A DNA stretch of 63,035 nt, taken from the NCBI GenBank assembly GCA_020025035.1, contig JAHHSU010000001.1, forward strand, positions 1 to 63,035, read 5' to 3'. The notes below the pieces were generated by a model. It saw nothing but the letters and a program-made list of their open reading frames with translations, ran no database searches and was not told the DNA's origin. Numbering within the stretch: position 1 is the stretch's first letter; each line of letters begins with the position of its first letter. This document shows, piece by piece, positions 1 to 9,171 of the stretch. Made by a program: the position numbers and the translations under genes. The stretch comes from Thomasclavelia sp. Lineage in GTDB: Bacteria; Bacillota_I; Bacilli_A; Erysipelotrichales; Coprobacillaceae.

Positions 1-360
1 GTGTCTTAATTCACTTTATTATATTAAGTTTCACATCAATACTAATTCTATCTGTTTTCTTGTATATTTTCATGATAGTTGCTTAAAAATTGACAATTTT
101 ATTTTAATTTTCTTCATATAGTTTTTTTACATATACTCATTTAATTTAATATATATTTTATAGTACATATAACTTCTATTTGTATAATGCTAGATATTTT
201 TCTTTTTGTTTAGTTTGTATATAATTATATCGCATCAGTTATAATCTCTCTATTTTTTATCTTAATATACTTAGTATTGCATGGTTTATAACTGATGCTT
301 TTTTATTTAGCATGGGTCTTTATCATATAATTTGAGATATGTTATTTTGTTAATTATATT
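1..360. other. AT-rich non-coding left end
   Basis: No supportable coding region. It holds a plus-strand terminator-like hairpin (232-304), listed separately, and possible promoter words (TTGACA at 90-95, TATAAT at 183-188) that do not form well-spaced pairs. A gene or small RNA running in from the left would end at the hairpin. The minus-strand patatin gene stops at 361; I see no strong minus-strand terminator for it here. Confidence 0.6.
232..304 (+). terminator. long-loop intrinsic terminator
   Basis: A perfect 13-bp stem (232-244 with 286-298) closes a 41-nt loop and is followed by six T (299-304). The 3' arm can also fold locally with 279-282 (GCAT/ATGC plus GTT/AAC), so two mutually exclusive hairpins are possible. 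A related 20-nt sequence occurs in inverted orientation at 62961-62980. It may end a transcript from outside the window or a small RNA starting near 190. Confidence 0.6.
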
Positions 361-1635
361 TTAATAGAATTTAGTAAGTGTGTAGAGATACATTGCTCCT
401 ACACACTCAGTAGGAAAATTGTTGATCAACCATGTATAATTAAATATCGATTCATTTGCTATTTTGGTATATATATAACATAGCATATCTTTTTTAGATA
501 TGTTTGTAAGTAAATGAGTCATATTTTGAATAGAGTAGTCAGATTTAATATGGCATGAATGTATATTTTCTTGAAAATGAATTAGAATGTCTTGGTTTAA
601 TTGATCAAAATGATAAATTGTTTCCATATCATAATTATACATATTGGCACATATCTCTAATGCAAGAATACTATAATGTTTTGGTTGTAATTGTTGTAAG
701 TTAGTTCTTTCTATAAGTGCTTGTGTTAGTGGAATTGGATTATATATTTTAGATTTTCTCTTGATAAATTGTTTATTGATTGTTGCTTCGTAAGATAAAA
801 TCATTTTATAAAATTCATCAAATAAATAAAGTGATGGTATTTGATAAAAAGTATATGAGAATCCTTCATATTTAGAAAATGCCTTCATTGTATCATTGTA
901 GCCAAATGTAATTCTTTTATGAATAGTTTCTCTACTAAAATCCATAAAATTTCCTAAATTATTTAAAGGAGAAATATATTTGATATTAGGTCTATTGATA
1001 TAATGTTGATGAGTAAATTGATGTGGGGTTAATTCTACAGCAATAATTTGATCAGCTCCTAGTTTTAACGCTAAATCAATTGGTAGGTTGTCATAGTAGC
1101 CTCCATCAATGTATCCTTTATTATTGAAATGATGAATTGGAAAGGCGGGAAAGCAAGATGCAGATGCAATTAAATAATCTGCTATTTGTCCATTAGGAAT
1201 CTCGTTTTTTGATATTTCAATAGGAGTTAGTGTTGGATATTCAATACACACTAGTCCAAAATCAATAGGTGAATTTCTTAATTTTTCTTCATTACATAAT
1301 TGATGTGTTAATTCAATTAGTGGAGTGATATTTGCGCCTTTTGAATTAAGATAGGATTTAAAAAAACTTAAAACCAAGTTTGATTGTAAGATAAGAGAAT
1401 CGATAGAATCGTCTAAATTAAATCCATCTTTAATAATTTGATCAATGGTGATATGTTCCCACAAATCAATTGCAATTTGGTAGTCCTGTTGTGCAAATAA
1501 GCAACCATTTAATGCACCAATTGATGTTCCTGTAATAATATCTGGAAAAATATTTAATTCTAACATTGCCTTGATAAAACCAATTTCATATGCTCCTTTT
1601 GCTCCTCCGCCAGATAATACAAAAGCTATCTTCAT
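361..1635 (-). CDS. patatin-like phospholipase
   Basis: Predicted serine lipase/acyl hydrolase of the patatin (RssA/YlbK) family, 424 aa. The N-terminus carries the oxyanion GGGAKG loop (residues 9-14), the nucleophile elbow GTSIG (near 36-40) and, near 175, the catalytic aspartate in a DGG motif, so the Ser-Asp dyad is complete. The remaining ~220 residues are a family-variable helical tail of unknown role. No signal peptide, so probably cytosolic. The start follows AAGGAG on the minus strand. It is divergent from htpG and stands alone; the substrate cannot be inferred. Confidence 0.88.
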   Translation of the reverse strand: MKIAFVLSGGGAKGAYEIGFIKAMLELNIFPDIITGTSIGALNGCLFAQQDYQIAIDLWEHITIDQIIKDGFNLDDSIDSLILQSNLVLSFFKSYLNSKGANITPLIELTHQLCNEEKLRNSPIDFGLVCIEYPTLTPIEISKNEIPNGQIADYLIASASCFPAFPIHHFNNKGYIDGGYYDNLPIDLALKLGADQIIAVELTPHQFTHQHYINRPNIKYISPLNNLGNFMDFSRETIHKRITFGYNDTMKAFSKYEGFSYTFYQIPSLYLFDEFYKMILSYEATINKQFIKRKSKIYNPIPLTQALIERTNLQQLQPKHYSILALEICANMYNYDMETIYHFDQLNQDILIHFQENIHSCHIKSDYSIQNMTHLLTNISKKDMLCYIYTKIANESIFNYTWLINNFPTECVGAMYLYTLTKFY

Positions 1636-1706
1636 ATAATCATCTCCTTATCTTATGTATATACTAATGTTAGGTGGTTATTACTATATTTAATTCTAGT
1701 AAAATG

Positions 1707-1721
1707 TTGATATTATATCAA
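1707..1721. promoter_or_regulatory. 15-bp palindrome between divergent genes
   Basis: TTGATATTATATCAA is a perfect 7-1-7 palindrome lying between the divergent patatin and htpG genes. It could be an operator for either promoter, but such AT-rich palindromes also arise by chance. Confidence 0.3.
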
Positions 1722-1779
1722 GAAATTCAGGAAAGAATATATTATATAATTTATAAAATTAGATTTTTATTTTTGGGAC

Positions 1780-1808
1780 TTGAAAAAGGAATTAAAAAGC
1801 GTTATATT
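1780..1808 (+). promoter_or_regulatory. htpG promoter
   Basis: TTGAAA (1780-1785), 17-bp spacer, TATATT (1803-1808). It lies immediately upstream of the CIRCE-like element at 1813-1839, which would cover the transcription start. Confidence 0.65.
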
Positions 1809-1812
1809 GTTT

Positions 1813-1839
1813 TTAGCAATTAAAATATTAGAGTGCTAG
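1813..1839. promoter_or_regulatory. CIRCE-like HrcA operator at htpG
   Basis: TTAGCAATT, nine-base spacer, GAGTGCTAG: the exact 9-9-9 geometry of CIRCE (TTAGCACTC-N9-GAGTGCTAA), with 7/9 and 8/9 matches in the two arms. It sits at the start site of the htpG promoter, as expected of a repressor site. In B. subtilis htpG is not an HrcA target, so this would extend the regulon. Confidence 0.65.
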
Positions 1840-1854
1840 AAACGAGGTAGAAAC

Positions 1855-3759
1855 ATGAGCAAAAAAGAATTTAAAGCTGAATCAAAAAGATTATTAGATT
1901 TAATGATTAACTCTATTTACACACATAGAGAAATATTTTTAAGAGAGTTAATTTCTAATGCATCAGATGCATCAGATAAACTTTATTATAAAGCGTTATC
2001 TGAAAATTTGTCAGATATTAATAAGGGAGATTTAAAAATTGAAATTAAGTTAAATAAAGAAAATCGTACAATTACATTAATTGATCATGGAATTGGTATG
2101 AATGAAGTAGATCTTGAAGATAATTTAGGAACTATTGCAAAAAGTGGATCACTTGCATTTAAAGAGGAAATCTCTAAAAAAGATAAAGGAAATGAAGATG
2201 TAGATATTATTGGACAATTTGGTGTTGGTTTTTATGCAGCATTTATGGTTGCTAAAAAGGTAGAAGTAGTATCAAAAAAATATGGTGAAGAAAATGGATA
2301 TATATGGTCAAGCAATGTAACAGATGGATATTCAATTTCAAAAGCATTAAAAAAAGAACATGGAACTACAATTACATTATATTTAAAAGATAATACAGAT
2401 GATGAAAATTATGATGAGTATTTAGATGAATATACAATTTCTTCTTTAATTAAAAAATATTCAGATTATGTACATTATCCTATTGTGATGGATATGGTGA
2501 CTTCTAAGAAAAAAGAAGATAGTGATGAATATGAAGATATAGTAGAAAATAAGACCTTAAATTCAATGATTCCATTATGGAAACGAAATAAAAGTGAAAT
2601 TACTGATGAAGATTATGCATCATTTTATAAAGATAAATTTATGGATTATAGTGATCCTGAAAAAGTTATTCATACTAGTGTAGAAGGAAATGTTTCATTT
2701 GATGCATTACTATTTATCCCTTCAAGTACGCCATTTAATTTTTATTCTCAAGATTATGAAAAAGGATTACAATTGTATAGTAAGGGTGTATTTATTATGG
2801 ACAAGGCAAGTGATTTGATTCCAGAACATTTCCGCTTTGTTCGTGGATTAGTAGATTCACAAGATTTATCATTAAATATTTCTAGAGAAATGTTACAACA
2901 TGATCGCCAACTAAAAGTAATCGCTAATCGTATTGAAAAGAAAATTAAATCTGAGCTATCATCAATGCTTAAAAATGAACGTGAAAAATATGAACATTTT
3001 TATCAAAATTTCGGGTTGCAATTAAAATATGGTATTTATCAATCATATGGAAGTAAAAAAGAGTTGCTTGAAGATTTATTAATGTATTATTCAGCTAATT
3101 TAAAAAAATTAATTACTTTAGATGAATACGTAGAAAATATGAAAGAAGATCAAAAATATATTTATTTTGTATCTGGAGAATCAATTGAAAAGATACAAAA
3201 ACTTCCTCAAACTGAATTATTAAAAGAAAAAGGATATGATTTACTTTACATGGTAGATAATGTGGATGAATTTGTTATCCAAATGATGGGAAATTACAAA
3301 GAAAAAACATTTAAAAATATCACACAAGGTGATTTAGAATTAGAAACTGAAGAAGAAAAAAAGGAATTAGAAAAACAAAATGAAGAACATAAAGATTTAT
3401 TAGCTACCATTAAAAATGCATTAGATAATAAAGTAGTAGATGTAAAAGTTTCTTCTAGACTAAAATCTCATCCTGTTTGTTTAGTAAGTAGTGAAGGAAT
3501 TTCATTTGAAATGGAAAAAGTACTTTCTCAAATGCCAGGACAAGATCAAGCGGGAATAAAAGCAGGTCGTATTTTAGAAATTAACCCAAATCATCCAATA
3601 TTTAAAACTTTAGAAAAAGTAAACGATAAAGATATGGCCATGTATGCTGATTTATTATATAATCAAGCACTTCTTATTGAAGGATTTGATGTAGAAGATC
3701 CAATTGATTTTTCAAATAAAATTTGTGAACTAATGGTAAAATTAAATCATGACAAATAA
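1855..3759 (+). CDS. htpG: molecular chaperone HtpG (Hsp90)
   Basis: Bacterial Hsp90, 634 aa, the usual length. The N-terminal GHKL ATPase domain shows ELISNASDA (31-39), the DHGIGM loop (about 77-82) and GQFGVGFYAAF (about 121-131). The middle-domain motif for ATP hydrolysis is seen as LNISREMLQ. It is a cytosolic homodimeric chaperone that remodels client proteins under stress. ACGAGG precedes the ATG. Monocistronic: own promoter and CIRCE-like site upstream, terminator overlapping its stop codon. Confidence 0.97.
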   Translation: MSKKEFKAESKRLLDLMINSIYTHREIFLRELISNASDASDKLYYKALSENLSDINKGDLKIEIKLNKENRTITLIDHGIGMNEVDLEDNLGTIAKSGSLAFKEEISKKDKGNEDVDIIGQFGVGFYAAFMVAKKVEVVSKKYGEENGYIWSSNVTDGYSISKALKKEHGTTITLYLKDNTDDENYDEYLDEYTISSLIKKYSDYVHYPIVMDMVTSKKKEDSDEYEDIVENKTLNSMIPLWKRNKSEITDEDYASFYKDKFMDYSDPEKVIHTSVEGNVSFDALLFIPSSTPFNFYSQDYEKGLQLYSKGVFIMDKASDLIPEHFRFVRGLVDSQDLSLNISREMLQHDRQLKVIANRIEKKIKSELSSMLKNEREKYEHFYQNFGLQLKYGIYQSYGSKKELLEDLLMYYSANLKKLITLDEYVENMKEDQKYIYFVSGESIEKIQKLPQTELLKEKGYDLLYMVDNVDEFVIQMMGNYKEKTFKNITQGDLELETEEEKKELEKQNEEHKDLLATIKNALDNKVVDVKVSSRLKSHPVCLVSSEGISFEMEKVLSQMPGQDQAGIKAGRILEINPNHPIFKTLEKVNDKDMAMYADLLYNQALLIEGFDVEDPIDFSNKICELMVKLNHDK

Positions 3760-3783
3760 GACTACATTTATGTAGTCTTATTT
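3754..3783 (+). terminator. htpG terminator overlapping the stop codon
   Basis: Perfect 13-bp stem 3754-3766 / 3771-3783 with a TTTA loop. The stop codon (3757-3759) lies inside the left arm. The T tail is short (TTT then ATTG), so efficiency may be moderate. Confidence 0.65.
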
Positions 3784-3784
3784 A

Positions 3785-3813
3785 TTGAAATAAAGTTTAA
3801 AAAATGTCATAAT
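3785..3813 (+). promoter_or_regulatory. promoter of the ABC-F gene
   Basis: TTGAAA (3785-3790), 17-bp spacer, CATAAT (3808-3813) with an extended TG one base upstream of the -10. It directly follows the htpG terminator. Confidence 0.55.
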
Positions 3814-3826
3814 ATAGCAAGTATAA

Positions 3827-5456
<1,630 letters not shown>

Positions 5457-5474
5457 ACTGTTTTAGGAGAAAAT

Positions 5475-6155
5475 ATGAAAAAATTAAATTTGTTAATGAT
5501 TTGTTTTTTATTAGTAGGATGTGCAAATAAGAATGAAAAAATGATGGAAGAAGATTTTACTCCATCAAATAATGAAGTGGCAGTAGAAGAATCAACAGAT
5601 ACACAAGAAACTAGTACAAGTAAACAAGATACTCAAAATATAACAATTGATACAAATCAGGATCAAACTCAAGTTAATGAATCTTTTGAAGATTCAGCTA
5701 CTAATCATTCATCAAGTAGTGATGTGGATACAACGACTTCTAATACATCAAATGAATCAGTACACCAACCAGTACAACAGATGATTCAATTATCGATTGA
5801 TTGTCATACTATTAATCAAAACATGAATAAATTATCACCTAACTATGCACAATTTGTGCCTTCTAACGGAATTATTTTACCAAGTACTAATATTTCCTTT
5901 AAAGAAGGGGATACATTACTAGTCGCTTTAAAGCGTATATGTAATCAACAAGATATCCATATTCGTGTACGTGGAGGATATGTTCAAGGTATAGGAAATA
6001 TTGATGAATTTGCTTGTGGTCAAGAGAGTGGTTGGATGTTTAGTGTAAATGGACGTTTTATAAACCATAGTGCAAAGGATTATGTATTACATAATGGCGA
6101 TGTAGTTAAATGGATGTATACATGTGCTAATGGAAGAGACCTAGATATTCAATGA
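5475..6155 (+). CDS. DUF4430 domain lipoprotein
   Basis: Secreted lipoprotein, 226 aa. The start at 5475 is set by TAGGAGA and by a signal peptide ending in LVGC (lipobox), giving a lipidated Cys near residue 16. Residues ~20-110 are a Ser/Thr/Asn/Asp-rich linker. Residues ~120-226 match DUF4430: GGYVQGIGN, then SGWMFSVNG, then HNGDVVKWMYT. DUF4430 is related to the small beta-domain of transcobalamin and intrinsic factor. First gene of the ECF locus; its stop overlaps the ecfT-like start (ATGA). Inference: extracellular substrate-capture protein for this transporter. Confidence 0.85.
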   Translation: MKKLNLLMICFLLVGCANKNEKMMEEDFTPSNNEVAVEESTDTQETSTSKQDTQNITIDTNQDQTQVNESFEDSATNHSSSSDVDTTTSNTSNESVHQPVQQMIQLSIDCHTINQNMNKLSPNYAQFVPSNGIILPSTNISFKEGDTLLVALKRICNQQDIHIRVRGGYVQGIGNIDEFACGQESGWMFSVNGRFINHSAKDYVLHNGDVVKWMYTCANGRDLDIQ

Positions 6156-6955
6156 TTCATCCATTAACTTTATTTATTTTATTTAGTTCTATTATGGCAA
6201 TGATCTTGTTGCTTTATCATCCTGCAAGGATCATGGTTTCTTTAATAATGTCCATTTATATTTTAGGTAGAAATCATTTAATATCCAAAAAATATATGGG
6301 CTCATGTTTAATTGTTATTATATTGATTACTTTAATCAATCCTATTGTTGTAAATAAAGGAATAACAATTTTATTCTATATAGGAAACCAACCTTACACT
6401 TTAGAGGCGTTGTTATTTGGATTTATTTCTGGAATGCAAATTTGTATGATTATAAATTGGGGGAAAATAATTACCTATTATATATCATCCATGCATGTTT
6501 CTTATTTACTATCGAAATCATTTCCGACTTTAGGTTTGTTATTTTCTATGATTATTAGACTTATCCCAAAATTCAAAAGACAATTTATAGAAGTAAGGCA
6601 AATGCAAAAAAGTATGTTAGATTCAACACTCAAAGCAAATATTTATACATTATTAACAATGATTACATGGATTTTTGAAACTTCACTTGTTACGTTACAA
6701 TCAATGAATGTACGAAAATATAATGCTAATCGAACCCATTTTCATTTATTTTATTTTGATATCCAACAATATTTATATATTATTCTAATAAGTATATTGG
6801 ATATATTACTAATTTTTATAAGGTTTTATACGACTAATTTTTACTATTATCCATCTTTAAGCAAATTGATGTTTAATCAATATGATATTATTTATTGTAT
6901 TGTTATGATTATATTGATGGGATTAACATTAAAAATTAAAAAGGAGGATGTATAG
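6152..6955 (+). CDS. ECF transporter T component (EcfT-like)
   Basis: Integral membrane coupling protein, 267 aa, with about five or six hydrophobic segments. The cytoplasmic coupling region carries RLIPKFKRQFIEVRQMQKS (about 137-155), which resembles the basic coupling helices of EcfT/CbiQ, and a later LQSMNVRKYN stretch resembles the second coupling motif. It links the ATPase pair to the S component. Translationally coupled to both neighbours: ATGA overlap upstream and one base before the ATPase start downstream. Confidence 0.85.
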   Translation: MIHPLTLFILFSSIMAMILLLYHPARIMVSLIMSIYILGRNHLISKKYMGSCLIVIILITLINPIVVNKGITILFYIGNQPYTLEALLFGFISGMQICMIINWGKIITYYISSMHVSYLLSKSFPTLGLLFSMIIRLIPKFKRQFIEVRQMQKSMLDSTLKANIYTLLTMITWIFETSLVTLQSMNVRKYNANRTHFHLFYFDIQQYLYIILISILDILLIFIRFYTTNFYYYPSLSKLMFNQYDIIYCIVMIILMGLTLKIKKEDV

Positions 6956-6956
6956 A

Positions 6957-8492
6957 ATGTATCAAATAGAATCATTTTCATTTCAATATTTTCATTCAAC
7001 TCCAATTCTTCGTAATCTTAATTTAACAATTAATCAAGGAGATTTTATCCTATTAGTAGGAAAAAGTGGTAGTGGGAAAACAACATTTTTAAAACATCTT
7101 TGTCCTTCATTAATCCCTAAAGGTCAACGAATAGGAAATATATATTATTCCCATCAACCTATCCAAGAAGTTCAAGAGGTGATAGGATTTGTTATGCAAA
7201 ATCCTGATGATCAAATAGTGATGGATAATGTAAGTAATGAATTAGCATTTGGATTAGAAAATTTAGGTATGGATATAGATCAAATGAGACAGCGAGTTAG
7301 TGAGATTGTTTGTTATTTTCACTTAAATGATATTTATACTCGTTCATGTGATTGTCTTTCTGGTGGACAAAAGCAAATACTTAATTTAGCCGCTATAGTT
7401 GCAATGAATCCTGAGGTAATTATTTTAGATGAACCACTTAGTCAGTTAGATCCAGAAGCTGCTACAAGATTTGTTAATTTATTAAAGTTAATTCATGATG
7501 ATTTTGGAACAACAATTATTATCTCTTCACATAGTAATGAACAACTATTACCTATTTGTAATCGAATGATTGTATTAAATCAGGGAGAAATCATGTTAGA
7601 TGATCATCCAGATATTGTAGTGAATAAGTTGGTAGAAAATTATAAGGATTTATTACCTATTTTACCAGAATATGTTCAATTAACTAAAAAAATTACTTTA
7701 AATGAAGCAAGAAAAGATATAAAAAATAAAAAGGTAATTTATCATCTATTAGAACATAGTTTCTTAAAAGAAACAATCTTAACTATTCAACATTTAGATT
7801 GTGTATTGGATCATCAGCATATTATTAAATCATGTAATTTAAATATTAAAAGTGGTGGAATTACTACGATTATAGGAGCAAATGGTAGTGGAAAGACTAC
7901 ATTATTAAAATGTATTATGGGTATATATCCTTATAAGGGAAGGATATTGTATCAACATAAAAAAATAAATACATCCATTACTAAAATATTGATGCTTCCT
8001 CAAAATCCTCAGTCATTATTTGTAAAGGATAGTGTAAAAGAGGAACTAAGTAGATATAATCAACAAGAAGTCGAACAATTATTAAAGATGTATCAATTAG
8101 ATAATCTTAAGGATTGCCACCCCTATGATTTAAGTGTCGGTCAACAACAATTACTAGGGTTGAGCATATTAGTATTGCAAAAACCATCTATACTTCTTTT
8201 AGATGAACCTACTAAAGGATTAGATGGTATAGCTAAACAGCAATTAGGAAAATACTTACAAAAATTAACGAGTCAGGGATTAACTGTAATTATGGTCAGT
8301 CATGATTTAGAATTTTGTGCACAATATGCAAACGAATGTGGTATGCTATTTAATGGAAAAGTACAACAAATAAAAAATACACGGGAATTTTTTTTAAAAC
8401 AAATTTTTTATACCACAGTGATTGCAAGATTATTTAAATCTATTGGTAAGAATGTGATAACATTAAAGGATGTGAGTTATCATGTTGAATAA
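6957..8492 (+). CDS. fused double ECF ATPase (EcfA-EcfA')
   Basis: Two ABC ATPase domains in one 512-residue chain, powering the ECF transporter. NBD1: Walker A GKSGSGKTT (35-43), QNPDDQ Q-loop, LSGGQKQ (134-140), Walker B ILDEPLSQLD. NBD2: Walker A GANGSGKTT (307-315), a shifted LSVGQQQ signature and LLLDEPTKGLD. The domains are ordered head-to-tail as in YkoD-type fusions. Start chosen at 6957 because AAGGAGG (6941-6947) would abut the in-frame ATG at 6948 with no spacing. Confidence 0.92.
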   Translation: MYQIESFSFQYFHSTPILRNLNLTINQGDFILLVGKSGSGKTTFLKHLCPSLIPKGQRIGNIYYSHQPIQEVQEVIGFVMQNPDDQIVMDNVSNELAFGLENLGMDIDQMRQRVSEIVCYFHLNDIYTRSCDCLSGGQKQILNLAAIVAMNPEVIILDEPLSQLDPEAATRFVNLLKLIHDDFGTTIIISSHSNEQLLPICNRMIVLNQGEIMLDDHPDIVVNKLVENYKDLLPILPEYVQLTKKITLNEARKDIKNKKVIYHLLEHSFLKETILTIQHLDCVLDHQHIIKSCNLNIKSGGITTIIGANGSGKTTLLKCIMGIYPYKGRILYQHKKINTSITKILMLPQNPQSLFVKDSVKEELSRYNQQEVEQLLKMYQLDNLKDCHPYDLSVGQQQLLGLSILVLQKPSILLLDEPTKGLDGIAKQQLGKYLQKLTSQGLTVIMVSHDLEFCAQYANECGMLFNGKVQQIKNTREFFLKQIFYTTVIARLFKSIGKNVITLKDVSYHVE

Positions 8493-9171
8493 TTTATTAG
8501 TATTGGTTTGTATTCCTACTATAGTGTTAATTAGCTCTATGTCTTTGTATTACAAAAATTATTTTTTGACTTCTATTATTGTTTGTATTATGTCACTAAG
8601 TATTCGTTTTTTTCATTATGAAAAGAAAAGACCACCTGCAAAAGAAATTGTATTAGTTGCAACCATGGTGGTTACTTGTGTATTGTCTAGACTAGTATTT
8701 ATATTAACACCAAGCTTTAAACCAATGTATACATTTATTATTATATTTGGTATGTATTTTGGAAAAGAAATTGGATATGTATGTGGTTCTTTTAGTGCTT
8801 TTATATCAAATTTTTTCTTTGGTCAAGGTACATGGACTCCATTTCAAATGGTGGCATGTGGATTGATTGGCTATTTTTCTGGAGTAAATTGTAGATTGTT
8901 AAAACGTAGTAGAGTATTTCAAATTATTTTTGGTATTTTGATGGCATTTTTCTATTCCTTAGTGATGGATGTTTATGCTACTATGTCTATAGAATTTAAT
9001 TTTAATTTTCAAAGATATATGATTGCTGTAATAAGTTCATTACCGCTTATTTTTATTTATTGTATTTCAAATATAATATTTTTAATGATATTAATGCCGG
9101 TAATAGGTGCAAAACTCAATCGTATTTCTATAAAATATGGTTTTTATAAAGGAGAAGGTAATGAAGAATAA
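8482..9171 (+). CDS. ECF transporter S component
   Basis: Substrate-binding membrane subunit, 229 aa, about six hydrophobic helices. A conserved central loop FGQGTWTPFQMVACGLIG (about 115-132) resembles a G-x-G-x-W-T-P-x-Q-M motif of S components. Overlaps the ATPase gene by 11 bp and the propeller gene by 11 bp, so all five are one operon. The substrate is not readable from sequence; the transcobalamin-like DUF4430 partner makes a corrinoid an attractive but unproven guess. Confidence 0.82.
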   Translation: MLNNLLVLVCIPTIVLISSMSLYYKNYFLTSIIVCIMSLSIRFFHYEKKRPPAKEIVLVATMVVTCVLSRLVFILTPSFKPMYTFIIIFGMYFGKEIGYVCGSFSAFISNFFFGQGTWTPFQMVACGLIGYFSGVNCRLLKRSRVFQIIFGILMAFFYSLVMDVYATMSIEFNFNFQRYMIAVISSLPLIFIYCISNIIFLMILMPVIGAKLNRISIKYGFYKGEGNEE

